Origin: an uncultured Pseudanabaenaceae cyanobacterium
GTDB taxonomy: Bacteria; Cyanobacteriota; Cyanobacteriia; Pseudanabaenales; Pseudanabaenaceae
Reading direction: 5' to 3'
DNA: 64,000 bases
NCBI GenBank assembly: GCA_937927915.1
Contig: CALGKB010000001.1
Coordinates: forward strand, 124,001-188,000
Position numbers and translations under genes: made by a program. Shown one piece after another: positions 30,903-42,810 of the stretch (the stretch's first letter is position 1; the number at the start of each line of letters is the position of its first letter). The notes below the pieces were generated by a model. It did no database searches. It was not told the origin of the DNA and saw nothing but the letters and a program-made list of their open reading frames with translations.

Positions 30903-31211
30903 ATGTTTGATCATACTGACCCGAACACGCAAAATCCCCTGCTTGCCTACTTGCGTCAACAATCCCCTGAGACCCTAGAGGCGATCGCGCGCTCCGTATC
31001 GCCAGAGGTACGGCAAATTATCGCCCAGAATGTGCAAAATATGTTGGGGATATTGCCAGAGCAGCATTTCCATGTCAGTATCTCCACCGATCGGGAAAAT
31101 TTGGCAGGGATGCTGGGTTCAGCCATGATGACGGGTTACTTTTTAAGTCAGATGGAGACGCGCATGAAACTCGATCGGTGCTTGCAGGCAACGGCTGACC
31201 ATGATTCCTAG
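30903..31211 (+). CDS. DUF760 family protein
   Basis: 102 residues with the DUF760 pattern found in cyanobacteria and plastids: NPLLAYLRQQSPETLEAIARSVSPEVRQII, followed by LGMLGSAMMTGYFL-type helices. A clear AGGAG ribosome site lies 8 bases before the ATG. In plants a DUF760 protein has been tied to thylakoid protein turnover, but no function is established for the bacterial members. It overlaps ftsX by 11 bases. Confidence 0.8.
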   Translation: MFDHTDPNTQNPLLAYLRQQSPETLEAIARSVSPEVRQIIAQNVQNMLGILPEQHFHVSISTDRENLAGMLGSAMMTGYFLSQMETRMKLDRCLQATADHDS

Positions 31212-32082
31212 GGCGCAGTGGTACAAACTGCTTTATCTAGCCCAGGAGACGGGGCGCGCCTATCGCCAAGGGGGCTGGATGAACGGGGCGGCAATTTTAA
31301 CTTTGACACTGATGCTGTTTTTACTGGGGCTGGGCTACCTCGCCCGCTGGGAGTTAGAATATTTGCTCCAGAGTATTGGCAGTGCCCTGGATATAACTGC
31401 TTACCTAAAGCCTGAGGCGGATGCCCAACTAGTCCAGTCCCAGGTGAGCTTGTGGTCAGGGGTGCAGGCGGTAACAATTGTGCCTAAGGAATTAGCTTGG
31501 CAACAGATGTTAAATGATTTAGGTCAGCTTGCCTCGGAAACAAATGCCCTGCTGGGGGAAAATCCCCTCCTAGATAGCTTAAAGATTTCTGTGGGGGATA
31601 GTCAGTTTGTGCCCCAGGTGATCGAGCAACTAAACCACCTAGAAACCGTAGATAGTGTGTGGTATCCCTACGGTTTGTTGCAACAATTGCAAACTTTACA
31701 ACAGAGCTTACAAACCCTGACAACTTTTGCTATTACTTTATTGGCGACAATTGCCATTGTAGTTACCTATACAACAATTCGCCTAGTGAACTTAGCCAGG
31801 GCACCTGCAATCGAAATTATGCGTTTGGTGGGGGCTTCTCCCCGTTGGATTTATGCACCAGTCCTGTGCCAGGGTTTGGGGTTTGGAGTAGCGGCAGTCT
31901 TGCTATCTAGTACTTTGATTGCTCTTAGTAGTGTGGGCATAGGACAATTACTACAAAAGTGGGATTTATCCCTGGCTCCCCTCTCCCTTGGCTTTTCTCC
32001 TCTCCTCTTTGCTCTCTTTGGCATTGGTGTAGCCACGATGGGGACTTGGTTTAGTTTACTTGAAATGCGTGGGCAGCAATGA
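31201..32082 (+). CDS. ftsX: Cell division ABC permease FtsX
   Basis: 293 residues with four membrane helices: one near residue 30 (LTLTLMLFLLGLGY), then an extracellular loop of about 125 residues and three in the C-terminal half (LTTFAITLLATIAIVVTYTTIRL, VLCQGLGFGVAAVLLSS and FSPLLFALFGIGV). RAPAIEIMRLVGASPRWI is the conserved cytoplasmic loop. With FtsE it regulates septal peptidoglycan hydrolases. ftsE is not adjacent. Its 3' end overlaps the convergent small gene by 32 bases. Confidence 0.88.
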   Translation: MIPRAQWYKLLYLAQETGRAYRQGGWMNGAAILTLTLMLFLLGLGYLARWELEYLLQSIGSALDITAYLKPEADAQLVQSQVSLWSGVQAVTIVPKELAWQQMLNDLGQLASETNALLGENPLLDSLKISVGDSQFVPQVIEQLNHLETVDSVWYPYGLLQQLQTLQQSLQTLTTFAITLLATIAIVVTYTTIRLVNLARAPAIEIMRLVGASPRWIYAPVLCQGLGFGVAAVLLSSTLIALSSVGIGQLLQKWDLSLAPLSLGFSPLLFALFGIGVATMGTWFSLLEMRGQQ

Positions 32083-32425
32083 TGGGATATTCTTTCCCCA
32101 GGGTGCGCTGAAACCGATCGGTGACTTCTTCTATTTTGCTGCTGGGGATGGCTTTCCATTCTTGGTAGGAATTCCAGCGCACGATCACAATTAAGCGATG
32201 GGGATTTTGCCGATCGAGCCAGATTTCTTTAGCTAAAAAGCCGGGATACTGACTTAAAAACTGATCCCAGATCAAACGGTCTTGTCTGATAAATTCTGCT
32301 TGCTCCGCCGGGGGGACATGAAATTCCAACCACTCGATCGTAACAGCAACAGCGGGAGATGCATCACTCATACACACAGCAAGCCATAGCAGCAGTAACA
32401 AGAGGACCCTAACAGGTTTTAGCAT
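32051..32425 (-). CDS. Cyanobacterial TIGR03792-type small exported protein
   Basis: 124 residues with a signal peptide (about 1-27, ending VAV) and a C-terminal ferredoxin-like domain of the ABM fold: EWLEFHVPPAEQAEFIRQD, FLSQYPGFLAKEIWLD and VIVRWNSYQEWKAIP. This fits an uncharacterised cyanobacterial family I recall as TIGR03792; members resemble antibiotic biosynthesis monooxygenases but lack a known substrate. Overlaps convergent ftsX by 32 bases. Confidence 0.7.
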   Translation of the reverse strand: MLKPVRVLLLLLLWLAVCMSDASPAVAVTIEWLEFHVPPAEQAEFIRQDRLIWDQFLSQYPGFLAKEIWLDRQNPHRLIVIVRWNSYQEWKAIPSSKIEEVTDRFQRTLGKEYPIIAAHAFQVN

Positions 32426-33174
32426 ACACTCCCTTTATTATTGTCAGGAACAACTGCCAAATCTAGTAGAGCTATCATACTACACAATCCTATGCACTAC
32501 AATGGATAAAAACAGAGATTTACGACTCTCGCCAATAGAGTCACTGATTAACAATTAAAAAACATAGTAGTATTGAATAATAGTTGAAATGGATAAGAAA
32601 AATGGATAAAATCTATTTTGCCTAATCGATAAATCTAAAAAATTTTATCACTGTGCTAAATCATCTCTCTAGAGCATCTGGATTAAATTGATAAATACTG
32701 TAAAGTGTATATTCCAAGACCTCCCTACCAAGAATTATTCCAAACTCAATGTTCGGCGAGCTAGCATAGAGTTGCACTTATCTATTTTGTGAAATTGGAT
32801 TAATATTGATACTAGACTTGAGTTTCTGCAAGATGCGTTAATCTTTTGCTTCAAGTAATGCTTACATTTCCATACTCAACCTAGCACAAAGCTCCGAGTT
32901 TACCTAGGTCTCAAGCTTCTGTAGGCAAATGGTTTAACGTAGGAGCATTTGAATTTGTAAAAAGTTAATAATGAATTTCAGCGCCCTTTCTCTCCCATTT
33001 CAACTATCACTCAGCACCACTGCTATCTCTAGGGTTTATTTCTCAAAACATAGTGTAAAAAATACAGGTTTGAGTACCATACGGTTTTTATCCCCAGCCC
33101 TGAACGGCTAAAATATAAAAATTACCGCCACTTAACAGGCAAACCTGGAAATAGAGACCAGAGCACAACCCTAG
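32426..33174. other. AT-rich intergenic stretch, 749 bp, no gene seen
   Basis: No frame on either strand gives a convincing protein, and no tRNA, known small RNA or clean transposon end is visible. It is clearly richer in A and T than its neighbours and contains no CGATCG between about 32,340 and 33,185, unlike almost all other kilobases here. It probably holds promoters of the two divergent flanking genes. Confidence 0.6.
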
Positions 33175-34086
33175 ATGAAAAAACGACCGATCGACCTACT
33201 CCTGGGCAAAGTCCAGATGGAAATGGAACGTCTCACGGCGCAAATCAATAGCAAAGCGCAAAATTTTCGCACTCAATTTGATAGTATTTGTGCCTCCCTA
33301 GAACCTCTCAGGCATACTCTGGTAGATTTGGAGGGAATTTTTGTCCCTGCTCCTAGGTCGGGGGAGTCAGTGGTGTTAGACTTCGATCGCTTGCAGTTTT
33401 TTAGTAAGAGCGATGGGGTAGCAGAGCTGCTCAGTAACCCCCTGTTAGATGCAGAAACGATCGAGGAATTTCGCTGGAAATTTTTTTACTACGAGATAAA
33501 GCTAGAGGCTTTAAGTTTAGAAGTACAGAGATTACAAAACCGCAGTGTGAAAGCTGGGATCAGTATTGATGAACTGATTCGCAATTGGTTAAACCCGCCA
33601 GAACGGATACTAGCAGAATATCGGGAAATCCTAGAGCAGAAACGGGCGCTGCGCCGACAGATCAGGGAAGAACTAGTGCAAAATTCTAACCTCGCTAGAA
33701 AATACATTGCTCATGGCTTGCGACAAATTTACCAGTTTTTCCGTGTCATTGAAACAGAGCTACCGCAAAATCAACAATTACGCTTTTACAAACAGGAAAA
33801 TGACCCGTATCCTCTCCTAGCAGAATTAAACTTACTGCAAAAACAGGACTATCTTACTTTTTGGTGTAGCTACAGCTTGCACCGATCGGTACAACTAGTT
33901 GCTGTTTTGCAGGACAATTGGCAGTATTTGAAAACCACAGGCAGTCACTCAGTGGAGTTACAAATTGTGTTGAGTTGGCTCACCCAATTACTTGCTACTT
34001 ACGCCACCAGCAATGATTTGATCGCCGCTAAAGTGGTAATTTACGATAAATTGACCGATCGGGAGCGTGTCTACAACTTGCCTTAA
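33175..34086 (+). CDS. Helical protein of unknown function
   Basis: 303 residues; I do not recognise the family. It is soluble, without signal or membrane helix, and mostly helical, with a charged middle part (ILEQKRALRRQIREELVQNSN) likely to be coiled coil. Aromatic residues are frequent in the C-terminal half (DYLTFWCSYSLHRSVQLVAVLQDNWQYL). It starts at ATG 33175 without a clear ribosome site and stands between the AT-rich gap and desC, probably as its own transcription unit. Confidence 0.65.
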   Translation: MKKRPIDLLLGKVQMEMERLTAQINSKAQNFRTQFDSICASLEPLRHTLVDLEGIFVPAPRSGESVVLDFDRLQFFSKSDGVAELLSNPLLDAETIEEFRWKFFYYEIKLEALSLEVQRLQNRSVKAGISIDELIRNWLNPPERILAEYREILEQKRALRRQIREELVQNSNLARKYIAHGLRQIYQFFRVIETELPQNQQLRFYKQENDPYPLLAELNLLQKQDYLTFWCSYSLHRSVQLVAVLQDNWQYLKTTGSHSVELQIVLSWLTQLLATYATSNDLIAAKVVIYDKLTDRERVYNLP

Positions 34087-34164
34087 GGTAGAAATACTAA
34101 CTGCATTGGATTTCTTATGGTAGTCTAGGGGGAGTGCAAACTCTGTACACTTGTTTACAATTCC

Positions 34165-35025
34165 ATGACGTCTACTGCTAATCTGTCCCCGCGACTTAAT
34201 TGGGTCAACATAACTTTCTTTGGCGCTTTTCATCTCGCCGCCTGTGCCGCTCCCTTCTACTTCTCCTGGCAGGGATTGGGCATGATGTTATTTTTACACT
34301 GGCTCTTGGGTAGCCTAGGCATCTGCTTGGGCTATCACCGTCTCATCAGCCACCGCAGTTTTCAGGTGCCCCAGTGGCTAGAGTATATCTTTGTCACTTT
34401 GGGGGCGTTGGCACTCCAGGGTGGTCCTGTATTCTGGGCAGGTAATCACCGCCAGCATCATGGCTTTACCGAGGATGTGGAAAAAGACCCCTACTCCGCT
34501 AGGCGGGGTTTCTGGTGGAGCCACATGGACTGGACGCTGCGCTGTCGCCCTGAGCATTTCCTCTTTGAGAATTATGCTAAGTATGCCCCCGATTTGGCGG
34601 CAGACCCCTACTACCTCTTTTTGGAAAAGTATTTTGTCTTTTTACAGATTCCCCTGGCACTGCTCATCTATGCCATCGGTGCCACCCAAGGCTTGGGAAT
34701 GTCTTTTTTGGTCTATGGCGTGTTTATGAGAGCAGTGTTCCTGTGGCACAGCACCTGGCTGATCAACTCCGCCTGCCACAAGTGGGGCTATCGCAATTTC
34801 CCCGACGTGGAAGACCACTCTACCAACCTCTGGTGGGCAGCTATGCTCACCTACGGCGAAGGCTGGCACAACAATCACCATGCCTATCCCAAATCCGCCC
34901 GATCGGGTCTGCATTGGTGGGAAATTGACATCACCTGGGGTGCCATTCGGCTGCTGGAGATATTAGGCTTGGCGAAAAAGGTCTATCTACCTGCTCCCTG
35001 GCGCTCAGCCAATGCTGCCGAATAG
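34165..35025 (+). CDS. desC: Acyl-lipid delta-9 fatty acid desaturase
   Basis: 286 residues. All three histidine boxes are present: HRLISH (58-63), HRQHH (95-99) and HNNHH near 235. The hydrophobic arrangement is that of the membrane desaturases using ferredoxin. YHRLISHRSFQVPQWLEY and GGPVFWAGNHRQHHGFTE match the delta-9 (DesC) group, which makes the first double bond in stearoyl or palmitoyl lipids. Position specificity is inferred from similarity. Confidence 0.9.
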   Translation: MTSTANLSPRLNWVNITFFGAFHLAACAAPFYFSWQGLGMMLFLHWLLGSLGICLGYHRLISHRSFQVPQWLEYIFVTLGALALQGGPVFWAGNHRQHHGFTEDVEKDPYSARRGFWWSHMDWTLRCRPEHFLFENYAKYAPDLAADPYYLFLEKYFVFLQIPLALLIYAIGATQGLGMSFLVYGVFMRAVFLWHSTWLINSACHKWGYRNFPDVEDHSTNLWWAAMLTYGEGWHNNHHAYPKSARSGLHWWEIDITWGAIRLLEILGLAKKVYLPAPWRSANAAE

Positions 35026-35076
35026 TTAATTAGTTTTGCAGAGCGGACGCAGACAACTCCAGAGTGGTAGGATTAG

Positions 35077-36917
<1,841 letters not shown>

Positions 36918-38072
36918 ATTTACCGATCGACCCCGCCGATTTACCTTGGGAGACCTACTGTGTGGGGGGGTGGGTACGGGACTGCCTGTTGGGGAGACAG
37001 CGCCATAAGGTTGATATAGATTTTGTCCTGCCGGGGGAAAGTATCGCAACGGCGAAGCAAATTGCCCGCAAATACAGGGCGCCCTTTGTTTTACTCGATC
37101 GAGAGCGGGAGATTGCCCGGGTGGTGTTACCCCAGGGAAACCTAGATTTTGCCAAACAGGTGGGAGCTACGCTCCTAGATGACCTCAGCCAGCGGGATTT
37201 CTGCATGAATGCCATTGCTATACCCGTCCACCATCCCCAGGAGATTATTGACCCCCACCAGGGCAGAGCTGACCTACAACAGAAACTAGTCAGGATGGTC
37301 GCCCCCGAAAATATTGCCGCTGACCCCTTGCGCATTTTGCGCGCCTACCGCCAAGCTGCCCAACTGCAGTTCACGATCGAAGCCTGGACGCACCAGACTG
37401 TGAAACAGCTAGCCCCCCTCTTGCCCCAAGTAGCGATCGAGCGGATTCGCATGGAATTTACTTATTTACTGCAAACTGATAGCCCCTGGCTCATTACCTG
37501 CTTAGAAGACCAGATTTTCTCCCCCTGGTTGCCCTTGCACAAGCTGTGTCTCCAGCGGTTGCGTTGTCTTGCCTCTGTTATCAATGCAATTTTGGCGTCT
37601 TATCCCCTGCAGGATTACTTTGCTCAGGAAATAGTCCACCTCACTCTCAGGTACGCTGCCCTTGTCCCCCATGCCAGTCTGTGGGATTTTTTGGGATTGA
37701 GCCGCCAGGAACAAAAATGGATTACCACTCTCCTGCGCTACTTGCCCCACATGCTAGCAGCGGAAAACTCCCCCCTCGACCAGTACTATTTATTTGCCAA
37801 CGTGGGGGAAATACTGCCCGCCCTCTTTGCCCTTGCCCGCGCCGATGGAATTCCCGTCAGTAAAATGTGGCTCGATCGGTGGTTGAATCCCCAAGACCCC
37901 ATTGCCCACCCCCCCACCCTAGTTACGGGGGATGACCTCCAACAAATATTGTCCATCAAACCAGGACCCCGCCTAGGACAACTGCTAACTGCTATTCGGG
38001 AAGCGCAAATTCAGCAAATAGTTAACAATCGGGAAGAAGCCCTGGCATTTGCCAAGACCTGGTGGCAGAACA

Positions 38073-39071
38073 CTAGCTAGGAATTAACACTACTTTACCT
38101 TTGACCTGCCCTGTGGCAAGTAAATAGTGGGCTTGGGCAGCCCCCTTGAGGGGGAATTCTGCTCCTACCTTCACTTTTAGTTTGCCTGTGTCAAATAGCG
38201 ATCGGGCTTGTTCTAAAATCTGCACTTGTCGTCTTTGCAAATCCCGCCTTTCTTGTAACATGGGAGTCAACATCAGCTCTAAACTAATGCGCAAATTTCT
38301 ATCTCGCGCCACCTTCCAATTTGTATCTGCATCGGGGGCTAAAATTGTCACCACATCCCCGTAAATTTCTACGGCAGCAAAAGTTTGCTCTAGCACCTTA
38401 CCCCCCACCGTATCAAAGGCAACACTTACCCCTTCCCCATTTGTCCACTGCATAACCGCTGCCACAAAATCCCGCTGGCGATAAAAAATGGGATGAATAT
38501 CTTCCCCCAAGGAGAGACAAAACTCTGCCTTTTCCTGGGAACTAACTGTGGTTGTAACTGCTGCCCCTTTTAGTTTAGCCAATTGGATAGCAATGTGACC
38601 GACTCCCCCTGCCCCGCCATGAATGAGCACCTTTTTTGCTCCCTCTAAGCGCGCACGATCGTACAAAGCCTCCCAAGCTGTAATTAAAACCAGGGGTGCC
38701 GCTGCCGCTTCCGCAAAGGAGAGAGAAGAAGGTTTCAAAGCCGCCAAATCCTCCTCGATGGTTGTGTATTGTGCATAGTTCCCCTGCTGTTTACCGAGAC
38801 CGCCATTGCAAAAATAGACCGCATCTCCCACCTTAAATTTAGTGACAGCACTGCCCACTGCTTCTACAGTACCTGCCGCATCACAGCCTAAAATTGCTGG
38901 TATTTGTTTATAGAAATTACCCCGTTGTCGGAGTTTAGTATCAATGGGATTGACACTGGCTGCCTGAATTTTAACCAACATTTCTGTCGGGGATTTGATA
39001 ACAGGGTCAGGCACAGATTGGTATTGTAAAACCTCCGGCTCTCCCGTAGCGGTCATGACAACAGCGTACAT
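38073..39071 (-). CDS. Zinc-free alcohol dehydrogenase / quinone oxidoreductase family
   Basis: 332 residues of the medium-chain reductase family. N-terminal GroES-like domain with NPIDTKLRQRG and ILGCDAAGTVEAVGS, Rossmann motif HGGAGGVGHIAIQLAKLKGA. The cysteine ligands for zinc are absent, which places it with the NADPH:quinone reductase (zeta-crystallin) group. Substrate unknown. It converges on the nucleotidyltransferase gene with an 8-base overlap. Confidence 0.85.
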   Translation of the reverse strand: MYAVVMTATGEPEVLQYQSVPDPVIKSPTEMLVKIQAASVNPIDTKLRQRGNFYKQIPAILGCDAAGTVEAVGSAVTKFKVGDAVYFCNGGLGKQQGNYAQYTTIEEDLAALKPSSLSFAEAAAAPLVLITAWEALYDRARLEGAKKVLIHGGAGGVGHIAIQLAKLKGAAVTTTVSSQEKAEFCLSLGEDIHPIFYRQRDFVAAVMQWTNGEGVSVAFDTVGGKVLEQTFAAVEIYGDVVTILAPDADTNWKVARDRNLRISLELMLTPMLQERRDLQRRQVQILEQARSLFDTGKLKVKVGAEFPLKGAAQAHYLLATGQVKGKVVLIPS

Positions 39072-39115
39072 ATTTTCCTCCTCATCAATTTTGGGATTTG
39101 TAAATCAAGCTAATA

Positions 39116-39709
39116 TTAAAGCAAGCCCTTAGAACTGGGAACTTCTCCCAGGCGGCGAGGATCAAGGGCAACTGCCATCCGCAGAGCACGGGCAAAGGCT
39201 TTGAAGGAGGCCTCAATAATATGGTGGGAATTGATCCCCGCTAACTGCCTTAGATGAAGAGTGATGTGGGCGTGATTGACTAATCCCTGATAAAATTCCC
39301 GCACTAATTGTGTGTCATAATTGCCCACCCGATCGGTAGGGATTTGCAGCCCATAGACTAAGTAGGGACGACCAGAAAAATCCAGTGCCACTTCAATCAA
39401 AGCCTCATCCAGGGGAGCGAGAAAATGACCGAAGCGCTGAATGCCTTTTTTATCTCCCAAGGCTCTACTGAGACATTGTCCTAGGGTAATACCCACATCT
39501 TCGTTGGTGTGATGGTCGTCAATGTGCAAGTCCCCCTTTGCCCTAATAGTGAGGTCAATCAAACTGTGGGCGGAAAGCTGTTGCAGCATATGGTCGAGAA
39601 ACGGAATACCCGTATCAATGTCCCCCTTCCCTGTGCCGTCGAGATTGACAGTGACATCAACAAAGGTCTCCCCCGTTTGCCGTTTGACTTGCGCTATCCG
39701 ATCGGTCAT
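39116..39709 (-). CDS. hisB: Imidazoleglycerol-phosphate dehydratase
   Basis: 197 residues starting at 39709 ([15 protein letters not shown]), the usual HisB N terminus; an upstream ATG at 39727 would add six residues. The manganese-binding motifs are [21 protein letters not shown] and [11 protein letters not shown]. Monofunctional, without the phosphatase domain found in enterics. Histidine synthesis step six. No other his genes lie nearby, as is common in cyanobacteria. Confidence 0.95.
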   Translation of the reverse strand: MTDRIAQVKRQTGETFVDVTVNLDGTGKGDIDTGIPFLDHMLQQLSAHSLIDLTIRAKGDLHIDDHHTNEDVGITLGQCLSRALGDKKGIQRFGHFLAPLDEALIEVALDFSGRPYLVYGLQIPTDRVGNYDTQLVREFYQGLVNHAHITLHLRQLAGINSHHIIEASFKAFARALRMAVALDPRRLGEVPSSKGLL

Positions 39710-39786
39710 AGAATTAACTTTGTGCAAAGTATCTCAATTGTAAAACCAATTTTCTAGTTGGGTGCAACAGTCTAGTGCCAAGCTTT

Positions 39787-40410
39787 TTAGTTTACAACTG
39801 CGATACTATCACAGTACTGTTGCAAAATGTCTGGCAGCCGATCGGGGTCAGTCAAGCAAACACTGGTAATCCCTAATTTTTCTGCTCCGATCACATTGGG
39901 GGGGGAATCATCAATAAAGAGGGTCTCCTGGGGCAAAAATCCCATCCGATCGAGGACAATTTGAAATATCTGCGCTTCTGGTTTGCGGGTGCCTAACTCA
40001 CAGGAGAAAAAGCAGTGATCGAACAACTGCAAAATCTCGCCGCAGTCCTTTTGCACATATTCCAAATGCAATTCGTTGATGTTACTCAAAAGAGCCAGTT
40101 TGTAGTGGGGTTTGAGTTGGGCAAGCAGTTTCTGACGGTCAGGGAAGACAGCGACTAAAAGGGAATTCCAAGCCTGATCAATTTCGGCATCAGTGGCAAT
40201 TAATTGTAATTCTTCCCTCAAGCGTGCCCGAAAAGTGGGAGTATCGATCGTGCCCCGTTCATAGTCGGAAAAGGCAGGGGGTTGGTGGTAGCGGGAATAG
40301 ATTTCTGTAGCACTGGCTTGCCGTTGTAGAGCGTGGAGATTGCGGTTAAAGCGGGCAAAATCCAACTGGTAAATCACCCCCCCCAAATCAAAAATAATGT
40401 TTTTAATCAT
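39787..40410 (-). CDS. HAD-family hydrolase
   Basis: 207 residues. The HAD motif I is normally DxDxT/V; here it reads IIFDLGGVIY, with Leu in place of the second residue as in many class-IA phosphatases of the YihX type. Motif II is LLSNINELH and motif III/IV includes LFIDDSPPNVIGAEKLG. Start ATG 40410 shares one base with the radC stop (TGATG), indicating coupling. Substrate unknown. Confidence 0.85.
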   Translation of the reverse strand: MIKNIIFDLGGVIYQLDFARFNRNLHALQRQASATEIYSRYHQPPAFSDYERGTIDTPTFRARLREELQLIATDAEIDQAWNSLLVAVFPDRQKLLAQLKPHYKLALLSNINELHLEYVQKDCGEILQLFDHCFFSCELGTRKPEAQIFQIVLDRMGFLPQETLFIDDSPPNVIGAEKLGITSVCLTDPDRLPDILQQYCDSIAVVN

Positions 40411-41123
40411 CACTCCTCCCATAAATTAGTCACACTACGCATACTAGTAAAGGTACCATTGCCAAGGATTAAATGGTCTAGTAGAGGGATGTCTAAAATT
40501 TTTGCTGCCTGCAGCAGTTGCCTGGTGAGTTTAATATCCTCGGGGCTGGGGTCGGTGTTGCCGCTGGGATGATTGTGCCCCAAAATTAACTTCACTGCCC
40601 CCTGGCGTAAAACTTCCCCAAAAATATCCCGAGGATGGGCGATCGTTTCGTTGACAGTGCCAATAGTAATTAGCTTTTGACCAATAATTCTGTTGCGATG
40701 GTCTAATAATAATACCGCTAATCTTTCCTGGGGTTGCCACATCAAAATATGACTCAAAGCATTGGCAGCTATGCTTGGTGCCGTAACCTCTGTCCGATCG
40801 GGGGGGCGACTGAAAAATACCCGTTTGCCCAGTTCAATGGCGGCTAAAATTGTGGTGGCTTTGGCGGGTCCTACCCCTGGAATTTGCATCAAGGTTTCAG
40901 CAGCAATGTTCTGTAAATGGGGTAGGGGGTCAGCTTTTTCATCCGGTGCAATGGTTTGTAAAATTAACTGCCCTAGCCCCACCGCTGATAGTTTACCCGA
41001 ACCAGTCCCTAGTAAAATGGCTAACAATTCTGCATTGGAAAGGGCGCTTACTCCCTGGGCTAACAGTCTTTCGCGGGGACGATCGGCAGCACTCAGGTCT
41101 TTAATACGCCAAGAGTAGGTCAT
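40410..41123 (-). CDS. radC: RadC/JAB-domain protein
   Basis: 237 residues. Helix-hairpin-helix-like segment [19 protein letters not shown] in the N-terminal half and the JAMM metal motif in [16 protein letters not shown] at the C terminus. RadC was once linked to DNA repair; the true role is unknown. Stop overlaps the HAD gene start, and start overlaps the TPR gene stop by 4 bases, making a three-gene minus-strand operon. Confidence 0.88.
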   Translation of the reverse strand: MTYSWRIKDLSAADRPRERLLAQGVSALSNAELLAILLGTGSGKLSAVGLGQLILQTIAPDEKADPLPHLQNIAAETLMQIPGVGPAKATTILAAIELGKRVFFSRPPDRTEVTAPSIAANALSHILMWQPQERLAVLLLDHRNRIIGQKLITIGTVNETIAHPRDIFGEVLRQGAVKLILGHNHPSGNTDPSPEDIKLTRQLLQAAKILDIPLLDHLILGNGTFTSMRSVTNLWEE

Positions 41124-41941
41124 TTTTCTGGTTTTGCCAGCTCATCAATGCGACTGTGGAATTGCTCTGGTGCCATTTCCTTTGCCTTAGCGAACAGTTT
41201 TTGCGCCTCTTCTGCCTGTTGCAACTCCCGTTTGATAAATGCCTGCCCCAAAACGGGACGGAAATCTTTAGGGTCAATCTCTTGTACAGCGCGATAGGTC
41301 TCTTCTGCCTCCTTAAAACGTTTTAATTGCAGATAGGTGTCCCCTAAAAAGAGTTTCACACTGGCAACGTCGGCACTGTTGGGTTTAATTTTGTTAGCCT
41401 CTTCTGATTTTACGATCGCTTCTTTTAACAGATCAATAGCCGCTTCAGGACGATTGAGGGATAACTCATTGTCTACCAATTGTTGCAGGGCTTTGAGATT
41501 GCCAGGCTCGATGGCTAAGACATTGCGGTATTCTGTGATAGCTTTCTCTGTCTCCTGCAGTTGTTGGTAGGTGCGCGCCAAAGTAAGACGATAGACAGTC
41601 TGTTCGGGGTAGGTATTAGCCAGGGTTTGCAGATGGGGAATAGTCCCCTGGATGTCACCGATTTCTGTTTTCAGTTGAATGATGTTTTCCAAAGCAAACT
41701 GATTAGTGGGTTCCTTTGCCAATACTTTTTCATAGCTGGCAATCTCTACTTTAATTCTTTCTTCCGGGGAGAGGGAATTTTCCTGGGGAACAGTTTTGGG
41801 AGCAGGAGGAGACAAGATACTGCTGATCAAAGGCATTACAGATACCCCTAAAAAGGCGAGGGAAATGAGCACAGAAAAAATGCTGATAATCCACTGCCGC
41901 GTTGTGCGTTGTTGTGCCACGATCGGTAGCCCCCTAAACAC
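41120..41941 (-). CDS. Membrane-anchored TPR protein
   Basis: 273 residues. One membrane helix near the N terminus ([20 protein letters not shown]), a short Pro-rich linker and then about five tetratricopeptide units with the usual A/G, L and P spacing (for example [22 protein letters not shown] and [19 protein letters not shown]). Such proteins act as assembly or docking factors, often for photosystems in cyanobacteria; the partner here is unknown. The start could be a few residues later (VAQQRTT). Confidence 0.8.
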   Translation of the reverse strand: MFRGLPIVAQQRTTRQWIISIFSVLISLAFLGVSVMPLISSILSPPAPKTVPQENSLSPEERIKVEIASYEKVLAKEPTNQFALENIIQLKTEIGDIQGTIPHLQTLANTYPEQTVYRLTLARTYQQLQETEKAITEYRNVLAIEPGNLKALQQLVDNELSLNRPEAAIDLLKEAIVKSEEANKIKPNSADVASVKLFLGDTYLQLKRFKEAEETYRAVQEIDPKDFRPVLGQAFIKRELQQAEEAQKLFAKAKEMAPEQFHSRIDELAKPEK

Positions 41942-41999
41942 CTGGTTTATTCTACCCTATGTTACAATTCCCCTGACTGCCATAGATATATTTTTATTT

Positions 42000-42722
42000 A
42001 TGCTCCTGTATCTGTCCACGTGGCTAGAAGTTGAGGCTTACTTGCAGCGCTCCCAGGGGATCATCATTCCCATCGGGTCAACGGAACAACATGGTCCCAC
42101 TGGTTTAATCGGTACGGATTTTATCTGTGCTGAAACGATCGCTAAGGGAATCAGTGCCCAACGGGATGTCATGGTGGGTTCCACATTGACGATCGGGATG
42201 GCGGAGCATCATACAGGGTTTCCGGGCACTATCAGTCTGCGTCCTACCACCCTAATTATGGTTTTGCGGGACTATATCACTTCCCTGGCGAAACATGGTT
42301 TTAGGCGTTTCTTCTTCATCAATGGTCATGGGGGCAACATCAATGTCATGCGCACTGCCTTCTGTGAACTCTACAGTGATCTACCCCACATTCGCTGTCA
42401 AATTGCCAATTGGTGGGTTGGTCCTGAGGTGTCCAAACTAGCGAAGGAACTCTACGGCGATCGGGAAGGTTACCACGCCACCCCCAGTGAAATTGCCCTC
42501 ACCATGTATGCCTATCCGGAAGCGATCAAGCGGGCGGAACTGCCTCCCCTCCCCTCTACAGGGGTGAAAATTTATAGCCCCCAGGACTTTCGCCAGCGCT
42601 ATCCCGATGGACGCATGGGGTCTGACCCCTCCCTAGCCACAGTGGAGCATGGCAAACGCTTCTTTGAACTGGCAGTCAAGGAGATCGGCGACCAGTACGA
42701 GAAATTTTTGGCGGAAGTGTAG
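42000..42722 (+). CDS. Creatininase-family amidohydrolase
   Basis: 240 residues from ATG 42000 (MLLYLSTWLEVEAYL); the open frame extends 68 codons upstream but that part is unlike the family and lies over the opposite-strand TPR gene. Metal-binding motifs IPIGSTEQHGPTGLIGTD, EHHTGFPGTISL and FFINGHGGNINVM match creatininase and the related MftE and FAPy deformylase groups. Substrate cannot be named. The stop TAG 42720-42722 touches the tRNA -10 box. Confidence 0.85.
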   Translation: MLLYLSTWLEVEAYLQRSQGIIIPIGSTEQHGPTGLIGTDFICAETIAKGISAQRDVMVGSTLTIGMAEHHTGFPGTISLRPTTLIMVLRDYITSLAKHGFRRFFFINGHGGNINVMRTAFCELYSDLPHIRCQIANWWVGPEVSKLAKELYGDREGYHATPSEIALTMYAYPEAIKRAELPPLPSTGVKIYSPQDFRQRYPDGRMGSDPSLATVEHGKRFFELAVKEIGDQYEKFLAEV

Positions 42723-42728
42723 TATAAT
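42723..42728 (+). promoter_or_regulatory. -10 box of tRNA-Gly
   Basis: TATAAT begins one base after the creatininase stop and ends 11 bases before the tRNA. No good -35 element is visible at the usual distance, where coding sequence of the upstream gene lies. Confidence 0.6.
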
Positions 42729-42739
42729 AACAATCTACT

Positions 42740-42810
42740 GCGGGTGTAGTTCAGTGGTAGAACGTCAGCTTCCCAAGCTGAATGTCGTGGGTTCGAGTCC
42801 CATCACCCGC
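42740..42810 (+). tRNA. tRNA-Gly (anticodon CCC)
   Basis: 71-base cloverleaf. Acceptor GCGGGTG/CACCCGC, D stem GTTC/GAAC, anticodon stem TCAGC/GCTGA with loop TTCCCAA (anticodon CCC, reads GGG), T arm GTGGG TTCGAGT CCCAT. The 3' CCA is not encoded. The last 8 bases overlap the end of the opposite-strand sulfotransferase gene. Confidence 0.97.

Noticed and set aside
41796-42000. N-terminal extension of the creatininase-family gene by 68 codons
   Set aside because: It is antisense to the start of the TPR gene, and the family begins at MLLYLSTW.
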